Made by a program: the position numbers and the translations under genes. The notes under the pieces are model-generated. The model was not told the DNA's origin and did not search any database. It saw only the letters and a list, made by a program, of their open reading frames with translations. A DNA stretch of 64,000 nucleotides, from contig JAJIRX010000767.1 of assembly GCA_023853785.1 (NCBI GenBank), positions 62,001 through 126,000 of the forward strand. Reading direction: 5' to 3'. Position 1 is the stretch's first letter. Each line of letters begins with the position of its first letter. Shown piece after piece: positions 12,157 to 24,035 of the stretch. Source of the stretch: Psilocybe azurescens. Its lineage: Eukaryota > Basidiomycota > Agaricomycetes > Agaricales > Agrocybaceae.

Positions 12157-13280
12157 TTCGATTCTCCTCCCAACGGACACCACTAATTATCCACAAACGC
12201 CATAGTCCTCATTAACATCCGTACACGGCAATGGTCAACTATCTAATCGTTCGCTAAATCCTAATCTTAGGATAACCACTGTCTTTCGCCCGTACGCCCG
12301 TCTGTTCGTCTGCTGTAAATACTCACGACCGAAGCATGGTCATCGTCCTGGTTTTCTCCTTATATTTGTATTTCAATATCTATTCACGTCCACCACGTCC
12401 ATTCTATTCATCCATGTGTATATACATATATTACATACTTGTTCTGTTTATTTAGATCATAAGGCTCCTCATCCTACTTATCGTCTTTTTGGACATGTTT
12501 TTAGTTGTTCCGTTAACGATCACATATATACATGCATATCATGCCATATGTAATCAAAAGTAGAGCAATAAAATTGCTGGTGCTGTCATAACTAGTTCGT
12601 GCATAATCCTAGGGCTATTTCAAAAGTGACCTCGGCACTTTTGTCTTTTGCTCATTTTTTCTCCTTCGTTTATTTTTGGATGCCCTCGGCACTTTTGTCT
12701 TTGGCCCATTTTCTCTCCGTTTATTTTTGTATGCCCTCGGCACTTTTGACCTTTGGGGTTGAGGCGAGTGGGAAGAAGGGCTATGCAAGAGCTATGCAGG
12801 GGAATGAGCCATATCAGCTCATTTGAAACTGTCGCCTCAAGGCCAGAACTTAAAAAGGTCGCTTGTCACTGAACCTGCCGCACTCAGACCAACATGGAAT
12901 CTTGGGTCACTGTTCAGTCAGCCATAAGCTTTTTTATTGCATAGTAGATCTATTCTTTCAAGATTATTTCAAGTCTTTAGTGTATTCACCTGTCGTGGCT
13001 TGACCCTAACAATCAAGCTGCAGGCACATTCCCGCTATACGACATCATGGCAATTTATATGGCCAATGCCGTCACTCTTAGCTTCAACAGACAATCGAAT
13101 GGCATGAGAAAAATTCACATAGTGTACATTTCATTAGAAACAGTTCATCTATCCGTATATGAAGCGCGCGAGCGACTACTCCACCCGATAAATACAGATA
13201 TTGGGACGTAGAAATACGTTGTAATAACAAGTCTTCAAACAGCCTTCTCTTGAAACTTGGACGGACAAAAAAAACGACCA
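12157..13280. other. Spacer between PPR-like and membrane protein genes (unit 1)
   Basis: AT-rich sequence shared with unit 2 (about 19620-20640) and unit 3 (about 26540-27640). It is likely 3' untranslated sequence of both convergent genes plus the minisatellite. No supported ORF. Confidence 0.5.
12629..12751 (+). repeat. Minisatellite, about 56-bp period, three copies in unit 1
   Basis: Three successive copies begin with CCTCGGCACTTTTG followed by a T-rich segment. The equivalent places in unit 2 (about 20044-20112) and unit 3 (about 27066-27129) have about two copies, so copy number changed after the triplication. No coding role seen. Confidence 0.6.
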
Positions 13281-14132
13281 TTAGAACCCTATCCCTCTCA
13301 ATATTTTCACTGCCCTGAATGTTTTGACGACTTTGACCAAAACCAACAGGGCAAAGTATACCAAGGCGGCTGTTACGGAGCCCTTGTTTATGGGTCCTGC
13401 TGTGTCGTTAGAGCCCGCTGCACTTGAGTACGCAACAACAGTTAATGCTGCTATGCAGAAACCACCGGACCTTGACGGCCTATATTAGCTATCCGTAATG
13501 TGAAATTCTAAATGATTTGTAAAATACCGACCAGATTGTACAAGAAATGGGTAGAATCAAACAGACCCAGAACTCGACCGATTCCGCTCTATCAATGCTC
13601 AACGATGCCTACGATTCCAGACAAAGGGGGTCTAATTAGTTATTCAGTATATACTGAGCAGTAGCCTGCATACCTTGACCCATTTGTCTATGATGCGTCT
13701 ATCGTTTAGGTTCAATTTCTTGGAAGTGTACACATGGCTCAAGACGAGACCCATCGTAGCAAATAGAAAAGCCGAAATCGCAGAAGTTCGAGCAAATATG
13801 GTCCCTGCGACTACATTGATTTGAAGAATTGCAATCGAAAGCCTGTCTCCATCGGCGTCAATTTGTGTCAGGGGATCATGAGGTGTGACTACATACGGCA
13901 TGAGGAGAATGCAGACGTCGCGCGTCGTCCTCCATGTTGCCTTCATTTCTAACAAGATATTTCCCCACATCTGGTAGCTCGCTAGCATATTAAGATAATT
14001 ATCTTGTGCAGATCCCGTGTTGTAGTCTGCTTGGGATATGAACCTCTTCTTGAAGTAATAAGTGCGGTATATGCCCAAGGTGTATACTGTCATCGCTGAG
14101 ATATACAGTGAGGCTAATAAAGCGGATGCCAT
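13281..14132 (-). CDS. Multi-pass membrane protein of unknown function (unit 1)
   Basis: The start is ATG at 14132 (MASALLASLYISAMTVYTLG). The long first exon holds several hydrophobic segments: SALLASLYISAMTVYTLGIY; a segment around RDVCILLMPYVV; and TSAISAFLFATMGLVLSHVY. After an intron beginning at the KWVK codons near 13667, further exons give FWVCLILPISCTIW and, after another intron, a last exon with AALTVVAYSS and VTAALVYFALLVLVKVVK, ending TAA at 13281. So there are about five membrane segments. The join between the first and second exons is not fully resolved. I do not recognise the family with confidence. Copies in unit 2 (interrupted) and unit 3 (intact) are about 90 percent alike by eye, and most changes in the first exon keep the frame, which supports a real gene. 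Confidence 0.6.
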
Positions 14133-14318
14133 GGTGGAATAGAAGTAGGGGTAGTCAGAATGTCCAAGTATGTCGTCTTGGACAAGCTTTTAAACGAGTT
14201 TGATTGAACAGCCTAAAAAGCATCGACATCATATTTGAAGCGCTTAAATCGCTTTGGAAAAGTACATAACTAATACTAGTATCGGGTGAAAAGGAATAAT
14301 AACTTACTTGCAGTGCCC

Positions 14319-14546
14319 AAAATATCTCACTTTCGCGCAATAGGCGCTAACAGGGCTGTGTAAAATATCTCACTTTCGCGCAATAGGCGCTAACAGGGCT
14401 GTGTACGGCTCAAGCCATCAATTTCGGCTTAGGCCCTGATTTTGGCAGGCACGCTCCGTGGAGCGTTGCTAGCCGAACGGGCCCTAAGGGCCCGTTCAAC
14501 TAATGTACACAGCCCTGTTAGCGCCTATTGCGCGAAAGTGAGATAT
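14319..14546. mobile_element. Inverted-repeat element (MITE-like) with a duplicated left arm
   Basis: A sequence containing CTTTCGCGCAATAGGCGCTA occurs twice in tandem at 14319-14362 and 14362-14405. Its reverse complement is at 14506-14546. The roughly 100-bp centre is GC-rich with its own short palindromes (for example GGGCCCTAAGGGCCC). This looks like a small non-autonomous element with about 41-bp inverted ends and one arm duplicated. It is absent from the matching place in unit 3. No target duplication could be fixed because the flanks belong to the arms. Confidence 0.6.
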
Positions 14547-15351
14547 CTGGGGCGCTGAAAGTATCTAAGTTACCATTCCTTTTCATCCAATACTAAAAAT
14601 AGTTATGCACTTAACGCGCAAGCAATTGAGATATTTTTGGCACATCGAGTCATTGTGAACAAAACGTTGCTGCCAGTTTAATTCTGGGATTTGGACACCG
14701 TGAGGAAAGTCGACATAGGTTACAGGTGTAACAAAATGTGTAGGATGGCTGAAATCTCAACTCTGGCTCTTGGTCTATGCCAGTATTATAGCACATAGTG
14801 AGAAATTTCAGATACAGTCTATCTGATTAAATCTTTCGGTCCTTGTCTGCCTGGCTTACATATGTTACTCTGTACTTAGCCTCAATCAATAATTCGGCAT
14901 TATAAACGGAACTCAGTCTCGCCACCACAGACGCCTCCAGTGCATCAAAGGATTATACTCTGATAGGAGGTAATGGTTTGCGGGTCCTAAAAGCCTTGCA
15001 AATTTGCTTACCCAGGATCCAGCTGACTGGATATGTAAGCTCAATCTCAAATGAAATGTGTTGATTACTGACAGAGAATCCAGATCGCTGCCCTGTCAAA
15101 TGACTAAGCAAAATCAGACTTCAGCGTATGTGCATCGCAGTATTTCATGCAATGAGCATCAAGACTTTCAAGTACATGTCAGTAAGATGCCACTTCATCA
15201 GCTTACGCTTTTGAATTGAAACTGACCATTCTATCATGGACAAGTAACGGGAAAGAAGAAAAGAATATGAAATTGGCACATATGTAGGTGCATCGGAATT
15301 CAAAAGAATCACCGCTACATCCCCATTAGATTAAACATTATATTTTCAAAA
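14547..15351. other. Spacer between membrane protein and coilin fragment (unit 1)
   Basis: No supported gene. The stretch about 15060-15230 is clearly homologous to about 29210-29370 in unit 3. It is missing from unit 2, where unrelated sequence sits. Confidence 0.5.
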
Positions 15352-15918
15352 TTAGCCACTGAGGATCCAGAACTTTATTCCATGCCCCGTCTTCTCCTCT
15401 CCCACCATCTCCCCGTTGCCCGACCCTTCTTCCCCGTCACCTTCGCCATCAGCACCAAAGTTACCTGCAAGCCCGAACGATAGAGCGGCCTGACTTGATC
15501 CAGAATGGGGTATAAGACGAATGACTACAGCAGTTTCGGACTCGGGAACTGCACCAACAGTAGGTACATCTATGCGGACTATCTTTGCAGCACTAAACAG
15601 AAACTCGGGTAAAAGGTCTGCGGAGTGATTGCGAGATCCTAAAAACAACGGGCGCGTTAGCAAAAAATGAAGAGAAACAGGATCGGGGAACTTTCCAACC
15701 GACAATGCCACCAACGACTAGCTGGTCGAGGCTCGACACGGCCACGCTCTTCTCCCAAACACGTTCAGCCTGATACTAGTCAAACTGCTATGATGTGGAT
15801 GGATGGTTGGCGTTTGCGTTCGCGTTAGCACTCGGGACCGGGTCAGCCTCAGAAAAAGGCAACATCACAGAAGCATCATCTCAAAAGACTCGTCCTGCCC
15901 ATACCAATTCTGGGCATA
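15352..15918 (-). pseudogene. Coilin homologue, 3' fragment (unit 1)
   Basis: On the minus strand this encodes the end of the coilin-like protein: an exon reading toward GWK, an intron, then DLAITPQTF and LFSAAKIVRIDVPTVGAVPE, ending TAA at 15352. The fragment is cut at about 15918, where it joins SEC63 sequence in the opposite orientation. It lacks the N-terminal two thirds and has no start, so it should be non-functional. An A4 run at 15611-15614 is one base short of the A5 in unit 2 (24293-24297); the longer run keeps the expected frame. The identity comes from the fuller copy at 29555-32650. Confidence 0.75.
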
Positions 15919-17764
15919 ATACAACCATCCAGACGGCCCTCAGAGCACATCCATGGGCATTGCGCTCCCAAAGTGGATTATCGAAGGCAAAAACAGGATC
16001 TGGGTCCTCGCCGCCTACGGGCTTGTATTTGGTGGCGCAATTCCCGCTCTTGTCGTATGTCGCCTTCTCTGTATGCTTCTTGATTACCCAACAGACAAAA
16101 AATATCTTCTATAGGGAAGCTGGTGGTTCGGCAGCAGGCAAAAGACCAAGGACGGTATCAATGCCCAGACAGCAGCAGCGTTCTTCAAGACTATCAAGGA
16201 GGAGTCATCGATAGCAGAAGTGGTGGGCGCGCTTGGCAAGGCGTACAAGTGGGAGCTCCTGGCTAGCAAGACCAAGTCGAGCGCAGAGCTCGACGCTTTG
16301 GAGAAGATCATCAAGGAGCAAGTAGGCGCTCAAATGGACGGAAGTACGCAAAATCGCACAAGACCATAACGGAGAACTGCACGAGTCGAGGAGACAAGCT
16401 CTCGTGCTTCTGTACGCCCATCTGTTGAGATTGGAGGTGAAGGATGCGGGACTTAAGAAACGTATGTGTGGCGTCTTACCGACTTTGCTTGTGACTGAAT
16501 TTGATTGCTAATGCTCGGGTCGAGTTTAGAACAGAAAGAAGTCCTTCTTCAGACCCTTCTCCTCCTGAACGCCCTCCTGAACGTCTCCGTCGCTCGAACA
16601 TGATTGCTCCCTGCCCTCGCCATCATACGTCTGTACGGATACCTCGCACAGGCGCTCCCCCAACGCGTCCCAGCGCCTCAGATTAACACAGCTGCCGCGT
16701 ATCAAGCAGGAAGATGTTGCGCCCCTTGCAACCAGGACAAAGGATATGACTGATGTTCTGCACTCTCTGGAAGAGAAAGGCGATCCCAGGTCGAAGGATG
16801 TGATGAAGGCATTGGAGAAATGGGGCCGGGTGGAGATCGTCAGCGCTTGTTTCAAAGGTGAGCTTTGAATACCGAAATGAAATTGGGCTTACATAACTTC
16901 GTTCTGACTATACTGTACGTTGTGCGTATTAGTTATCGGCGAACGGATCGTCACACCGTCTTCTATCATTTACCTCCTCGTCAAGCTGCGCATCTCGCCG
17001 CCTGGGACCACACCCAGCACGTCCACGGAGCTGACCGTCGACGAGACCAAAAAGGCTGTGCAGCTTGAGGAAGAGACAGACGAGAAATTCCTCGCGTCGC
17101 GGTTAGACGCTGAGGAACTGCCGTCGTCGAAAACGAACGGCGGTGTAGCGCATGCGCCTTTCTGGCCTGGAGTAAGTCATTATATGCGCGTGAATAATGT
17201 GTTTTACACTTGCTGAGAACGAAAACTTCTATTTTATCTTACAGACTCGCAAGCCTTCATGGTGGATCATGCTCGCAGACGACAAATCCAATCGCGTTGT
17301 CGTCCCTCCCATGAAGATTTCCGACATTCCTTACTCCCAGCCAGGCGCCGACAGGGACTACCGCGCATACAAGATCCAATTCCAAGGCCCGCCGAACACG
17401 GGTCTGTTCACGTGGAAAGTGTACATCGTCAGCGACACTTTCGTCGGCGAGGAAGTCACTTCGGAGATCTCCGTAAGTTTCTTAAATTAGAATACTCTTT
17501 GACATTGAATTTTCGTTTTCATTTTGCTGATAACGACGGTGTCACCTCTTCTTTTCTTCATCGTTAACAGCTCAAGATTGAAGACCCGCCTGCGGTGGAG
17601 GACCAGCCTTCGGATGACGAGATCTCTGAGCCTGATGAGGACAGCATCGCCGGCCAGATGGCGGTGATGCGCGGCGGCAAGGTCAAGAAAAGCACAGAGG
17701 AGGAAGAAAGCGAGGAGCAGAGCAGCGGGACGGACGACGATAAAGACGATAGCGACAGTGATTG
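15919..17764 (+). pseudogene. SEC63, 5'-truncated copy (unit 2)
   Basis: Begins inside the exon after the J domain (HPDGPQ region) and runs to the SD-rich tail, TGA at 17764. It lacks the first two membrane segments and the J domain, so it could not bind the Hsp70 partner. An extra base at about 16331, in the segment equal to VGAKWTEV of the full copy, breaks the frame. Introns and the last exons remain very close to copy 1. Formed by the tandem duplication, not by retroposition, because introns are kept. Confidence 0.85.
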
Positions 17765-18149
17765 ATTGATTGATTGATCCTCTATAGTTTGCAGTCTTCT
17801 TTATGGTATTGTTTTTGAGCTGTTGTTGTTATTGTCTTCTTCTCTTCGATAGTTATACACATATACTGTTTTTCTTTATTTTATTGGCATTGTGAAGACT
17901 GATGCCGTGTGTGTGTGTGTTTTGTATCGACACCGCTACATACAAGTCACTATAGTCCGCGTACGTCGTGCAGAATTGTTTTATAAGTTGTTTTCTGAGT
18001 GTATGCATTGAGTTTTGACTTGGTGTCAGGCTCCGCCGCTCCGCCGGAGATAATCATCTTCGAAAATGACAACCTCAGTTCAAGTTCGACAAATGTTTTT
18101 CGAAATATGATTTATTACGCTTTTAGACATGATGTTCTGCAGTTTCAAA

Positions 18150-19620
18150 AATGATGTACATGGCGAACTTCTTGATTACGAGACATGCGAATGTGAACGA
18201 TGCTGATCAGGCGAGGGCCGTCTTTGAGTCGTTGTTTGGATCCCCCTACGGGTGTTGCTGCGCCTAATAATCATGCACCGCATGATCTTTCAAATTCACC
18301 CGGGGTCCCTGTTATGGAGCCTGTCACTTCGGGGTTTCATACTGATAATGTCGTTTTCAGCAATTGTTTTTTCGTAGAAGTACAGATAAACAAAAAATCT
18401 CACTGAAGCTCGACCTTTATTATTTAAATCTTATTCACTGTTGTTATACTGTATTGTTTTGTCATGTTCACTTAGTTACAGAAATTTGTCCCGGATTGAA
18501 GCGATTATCGATTAATCCCCTGCTTTTAAAAATCAGATTTTTATTGTTCGACTTCACAATAAAGGACCTGACAATAATAACAATTAACATGTCTTTTGGG
18601 CTGCATTAGTAACTTTGGATCATACCAGTATCCAAGGTCACAGTAATTTCAATTGTAAGTTTAAAAATAAAGCTCCCTAGAGAGTGAATTACTTTTAAAA
18701 ACTCAAGACGGTTGTAAGTATTTGCCCACTAATTGCCCGCTAATTGCCCTCTCATCGCCCACTAATCTTATGCTTATCGCCAGTTTACACTTACATGAGA
18801 CACTAAAAATTCAATAAATGCTAACTATATTTTCCAGGATTAATGTCCTTGGTCAAACTCCGTTGTGTAAATCTGTTACATAATGCACTATCCTTCAATT
18901 CGTGTACCCTCTGTTTGTGTCATAGGGCAATGAGTGGGCAATGAGCGGGCAATGAGCGGGAGATCAGTGGGCAAATACTTACAACCGTCTTGAGTCTTTA
19001 AAAAGTAACTCGCTCTCTAGGGAGCTTTATTTTTAAACTTACAATTGAAATTACTGTGACCTTGGATACTGGTATGATCCAAAGTTACTAATGCAGCCCA
19101 AAAGACATGTTAATTGTTATTATTGTCAGGCCCTTTATTGTGAAGTCAAACAATAAAATTTTCATTTTTAAAAGCAGGGGATTAACCGAAAATCTCTTCA
19201 ATCCGGGACAAATTTCTGTAACTAAGTGAACATGACAAAAACAATACAGTATAACAACAGTGAATAAGATTTAAATAATAAAAGGTCGAGCTTCAGTGAG
19301 ATTTTTGTTTATCTGTACTTCTACAAAAAACAATTGCTGAAACGACATTATCAGTATGAAACCCCAGAAGTGTGTGTACCGTGAACTGTGTATTCTTTTT
19401 CTCCATCATTGGTGTGAGACTTTGTTGACGATTTATCTTTTTCATCTCATTAATAGCCCTCGACGTGGGAAGCGACGATAGTACGGGCAGAACTTGGTGC
19501 TGGTAATCGTAATGCAGCTATAGCACTTCTTGAGCGATTAAGAGAAAGGTGTCAGCTCTGATTTTCTTGACTCTTTTAAATTCTGATCTCATTGGATTTC
19601 AGACAATATCCAGAGGCAGT
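18150..19620 (+). pseudogene. PPR-like gene of unit 2, split by a transposon
   Basis: First-exon homology (18154-18324) and second/third-exon homology (about 19456-19620) flank the element at 18325-19372. The element sits at the donor side of intron 1. The copy also has small indels (for example an extra T near 18236) and lacks the 3' coding end found in unit 1. Judged non-functional. Confidence 0.7.
18325..19372. mobile_element. Foldback (snapback) DNA transposon, CACTA-like ends, non-autonomous
   Basis: A 1,048-bp insertion relative to unit 1. It starts CACTTCGGGGTTTCATACTG and ends with the near-perfect reverse complement CAGTATGAAACCCCAGAAGTG minus one mismatch. The two arms (about 18325-18763 and 18925-19372) are inverted copies of about 440 bp around a 160-bp loop. 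It is flanked by TGT on both sides (18322-18324 and 19373-19375), and the unit 1 empty site has TGT once. A 3-bp target duplication and CACT ends fit the CACTA/EnSpm superfamily. There is no transposase. Inner arm ends carry repeated TTGCCC(G/A)CTAA-type motifs. Confidence 0.8.
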
Positions 19621-20641
19621 GTAATATCCACAAATCCCATAGTCCTTATTAACATCCGCACGGCAATGGCCAACTATCTAATCGTTCGCTATCACTGTCT
19701 TCTGTCCGTTAGCCCATCTGTTCGTCTGCTGTAAATACTCGTGACTGAATCATGATCATCGTCCTGGTTTTCTCCTTATATTTGTATTTCTATATCTATT
19801 CACATCCACCACATCCATTCTATTCATCCATGTGTATATACATATATTACATACTTGTTCTGTTTATTTAGATCATAAGGCTCCTCATCCCACTTACCGT
19901 CTTTTGGACATGTTTTTAGTTGTTCCGTTAACGATCACATATATACATGCATATCATGCCATATGTAATCAAAAGTAGAGCAATAAAATGACTGGTGCTG
20001 TCATAACTAGTTCGTGCATAATCCTAGGGCTATTTCAAAAGTGACCTCGGCACTTTTGTCTTTGCCCATTTTCTCTCCGTTTATTTTTGTATGCCTCAGC
20101 ACTTTCGACCTTTGGGGTTGAGGCGAGTGGGAAGAAAGGCTATGCAAGAGCTATGCAGGGGAATGAGCCATATCAGCTCATTTGCAACTGTCGCCTCAAG
20201 GGTAGAACTTAAAAGGTCGCTTGTCTCTGAACCAGCTGCCCTCAGACCACATGGAATCTTGGGTCACTGTTCAGTCAGTCATAAGCTTTTTTATTGCATA
20301 GTAGGTCTCTTCTTTCAAGATTATGTCAAGTCTTTAGTGTATTCACCTGCCGTGGCTTGACCCTAATAATCAAGCTGCAGGCATATTCCCGCCATACGAC
20401 ATTATGGCAATTTATATGGCCAATGCCATCGCTCTTAGCTTCGACAGAAAACAATCGAATGGCATGAGAAAATTCACATAGTGTACATTTGATTGGAAAC
20501 AGTCCATTTATCCGTATATGAAGCGCGCGAACAACTACTCCACTCGATAATACAGATAATGGGACGTAGAAATATGTTGTAATAACAAGTCTTCAAACAG
20601 CCTTCTCTTGAAATTTGAACGCACGAAAAACGACCATTAGA

Positions 20642-22338
20642 ATCCTATCCCTCCCAATAATTTGACTGCCCTGAATGTTTTGACCACTTTGAAAATAACT
20701 AACGCAGCAAAGTATATCAAGGTGGCTATTACGGGCCCTTGTTTATGGGCCCTGCTGTGTCGTTAGAGCCCGCTGCACTTGAGTATGCAACAACAGTTAA
20801 TGCTGCTATGCAGAAACAACTGGACCTTCATGGCCTATTTTAGCTATCCGTAATGTAAAATTCTAAATGATTTGTAAAATACTGACCAGATTGTACAAGA
20901 AATGGGTAGAATCAAACAGACCCAGAACTCGACTGATTCTGCTCTATCAATCCTCAACGATGCCTACGATTTTAGAAAAAGGGGGTCGAATTAGTTATTC
21001 AATATATACTGAACAGTAGCCTGCATACCTTGACCCATTTGTCTATGATGCAGCCTATCGTTTAGGTCCAATTTCTTGGAAGTGTATACATGACTCAAGA
21101 CGAGACCCATCGTAGCAAATAGAAAAGCCGAAATCGCAAATGTCCGAGCAAATATGGTCACTGCGACTACATTGATTTGAAGAATTGCAATCGAAAGCCT
21201 GTCTCCACCGGGCGTCAATTTGTGTCAGGGGATCACGAGGCGTGACTACATACGGCATAAGGAGAATGCAGACATCGCGTTGATGAGCGTCGCTGCTCGC
21301 TGCCCACGGAAAACACCAAAATTAGCGACACGGGCCAACCCGACGCTGCCACGATTCCCGTTTCGAATACAGGATACCCAAAAACACGCAACATAGAAAC
21401 GAACAAATGCACACTAAAACCTAGTCCCTTCCGCCTTGCTTCCAATGCAACGCCGCACTCCATAACGCCCGACAAAATGCGTCTCATCAACTTCGCAAAT
21501 CGCATACCATACGACACAATGTGAGAGCGGCTCCGAAACTGTTCTCTCATTTCCCTGAACAGCACCTACAAGACGATTCCTGATGCTTCATTATCCTGGA
21601 CCTCAAAAACGACGATCTGCGAGGTTTATATCATTGGCTGGTGTGGGTTTCCTCCTTCTTTCTTAGTTTCTTACAATACTTCTACTTGCTCTTCGCGTTT
21701 TTCTCTCCCCCTTCTTTTTTTGCTTGCCAATATTGGACGCTTTCCTGGTCATTTCAGACGTTTTTGTTGTAGTATAAAAGACATTTGTATTCGACTTGAA
21801 CGGACCAGAACAATACACACTGTTTCTCCCCATCCCGCTGTACTCCAAACCCAAAATTCTCACCGCAGATAACCCCATCGTGTTGCCCTCGCCGTCCGCA
21901 ACTTCTGTTACAAATCGTCTATAGCTGCCTCGTCGTCTGCAGTCCCACTCGCATTGCACTTCGCCTTTCACACTGCGGTTCCTTCTCAGGGAAATTGACT
22001 TTGAAGGCGACCTCTCTTCGTTGGACAGCCTGAACCCCCATTCGCAACCTTGGAGCCGCACATTGCGACATCCTGTGTCTTCTTTTGTTTGTTCTGCACG
22101 GCATAGCGTGTCGTAGGCCCATCAGCGTTGTCCTCCATATTGCCTTCATCTCCAACAAGATATTTCCCCACATCTGGTAGCTCGCTAGCATATTAAGATA
22201 ATTATCTTGTGCAGATCCTGTGTTGTAGTCTGCGTGGGATATGAACCTCTTCTTGACATAATAAGTGCGGTATATGCCCAAGGTGTATACTGTCATCGCT
22301 GAGATATACAGTGAGGCTAATAAAGCGGATGCCATTGG
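20642..22338 (-). pseudogene. Membrane protein gene of unit 2, interrupted by an 845-bp insertion
   Basis: Homologous to the gene at 13281-14132. The ATG and MASALLASLY segment lie at about 22338. The coding sequence then stops matching at 22125 and resumes at 21279 with CILLMPYVVTPRDPL. The insertion and further indels (for example an extra base near 21210) leave no continuous reading frame. Confidence 0.75.
21280..22124. mobile_element. Insertion of unknown type in the unit 2 membrane protein gene
   Basis: Defined by comparison with units 1 and 3, which run straight through this place. The left end is TTGATGAGCG and the right end complement is CTGATGGGCC, so the ends are weakly inverted. 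GCG flanks both sides. On the minus strand there is an open stretch of about 130 codons (22061-21663) with many basic residues that I do not recognise. It could be a small non-autonomous DNA element carrying captured host sequence. Confidence 0.5.
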
Positions 22339-22399
22339 TGGGCTAGAAGTAGGGGTAGTCAGAATACCCAAGTATGTCGTCTTGGACAAGCTTTTAAAT

Positions 22400-24035
22400 C
22401 CAAGCGTCCATTAAAAATTGCGGGTTTTACAAAGTAACTATTTTTAGAATTAGGTTGGTTGGTTAGTTGGCGTCACAGTACTCTACCGGAACTCGCCCAA
22501 GAGGAGGTCTGACGCTTGCATCATTCGCATTGAAGAAGCAACAGGGATTAATCCATTTGGCAACCCACCTTTCGCATGGTGCGACTCGGGTTGCGACCTC
22601 TCTTTCAAGAAACACCTTGAATGCTTCATTGCGTACTGTCATGAATGATATTTTTGCCGTTCCAGTATCCAAGATAGGGGATTAAAATACAAAAATTTTC
22701 CACAAGTTTTTTCAAGCAGAGCTGCCGGGCAAGAAAAGAAGCTTTGCCCGGGGATGCAAGAGAAGAAGGTTTGCCCGGGAAGGTAAAGTTGAGTGAAAAG
22801 GTAAGTGTAGCAACTCTCTTTGCCGATATTTTTGTATAAATATATAAATAACGTTATGGCGATTCCATTAACGATTTATTCCAGGTTGCGATGGGGGACT
22901 GAAATCGAAATCGAAATCGAACGCGTAAGGGCCGCCGATCCAAGAAAGTACCCATTAGCATTTGTTTTTTCATGTTTTTCCTTTCTTTTTGGTATATTTT
23001 CTGTAGGATGGGGACGGGACGTGTAGTGTTGGCGTTGCCAGATCGTGCACTCGTGATCTCATCTTTGCGTTTTTAATTGGGAATGACTTGAGAAGAAACC
23101 CCGAAAAATCCGATGCCAGTAAAAATACAGAGCGTCCCCTTACCTTAGGAAAAAAGCACAGGGCGCGAGTGGGGTTATACATAGACTTTTTCCCAGGGTG
23201 CAGCAGCCGAGTGGAAGGGAAAGTGTGTGTGAACTGAAGCAGCCGTTGTCGCGGCTGTAGTGTGGATGGCAATACTCCCAGAGCATTCGCCATTCGCCCG
23301 GCGATACCCCTGGCGTGGGAAAGTGGCGATACTGGGCGATTGGCGAAACTCATTATTACGTAAACTTTGAGACAGTCTTTGTTGTTTTTGAGCATAACGA
23401 AGTAGAAACAAAGCAAAAACCATTAAATAAATATGTTTATGCTACATAACTGGTATACTGTCTGGACAGGTACAGGCATTACACATCTTGCCGACTTTTT
23501 GAAGTACTCGAGAATAAAGTCGTCTGCTGGGTGCCACAGCCACCACAAGACGGCATGTCGGCGGAGCGTATCAAGGGAATTTCAACAAAATCAAGACGTG
23601 GAACGGCTTCTTGTCGGCATATGGAAACTACTGATGAACGATCACAGAACAAACACAAATATTTAATATTTGTCGCCACCTTCGCCAGGCTGTTTTGGCC
23701 GGCGAGTATCGCCACCTGGCGATCGCCGGCGAGGGCGAAATGGCGACGTTCTGCCAACAACACTACGCTGGCTGAGAGGGTGCGACGTTTACTCACTGTC
23801 TAGTAACGAACAAACCTCTTTTGGCCATTTGTCACACACCAATACTTAAAAGGCAATACACACATCACAGAAGACGGTCGCCCACCCGTTTGGGCTGATT
23901 CATGGTAGAATATCCAAGCCATCACTCGGCCTCATCAGGTATGTTTTCAGATATTTGTTATTTTTCATGGCTCAAACCAAACAACACAATGAAGTAGGGA
24001 TATTCTACCTCGTAGACTGGGTTCGAGTCTACCAC
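22400..24035. other. Unit 2-specific segment of unknown origin
   Basis: Between the membrane protein remnant and the coilin fragment, unit 2 has about 1.6 kb that does not match units 1 or 3. Seen: inverted GCCGGGCAA / TTTGCCCGG motifs at 22727-22780, and two GGCGA-rich blocks at about 23277-23345 and 23670-23746 that are rough inverted copies of each other. These suggest nested small elements. A 72-codon open frame at 22467-22685 has no recognised features, and I do not call it a gene. Confidence 0.4.

Noticed and set aside
15795..16214. 139-codon plus-strand frame across the unit 1/2 join
   Set aside because: It runs antisense to the coilin fragment and then enters SEC63 out of frame; a chance product of the join.
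18200..18609. Open frames in and near the foldback element
   Set aside because: Short, cross the element boundary and are not conserved in the opposite arm; not transposase-like.
22467..22685. 72-codon frame in the unit 2-specific segment
   Set aside because: No domain, no splice context and lies in sequence of likely transposon origin.
24012..24031. GGTTCGAGTC-like B box suggesting a tRNA
   Set aside because: The T-stem does not pair with the canonical loop placed correctly, and no matching D-arm, anticodon arm or acceptor stem is present.
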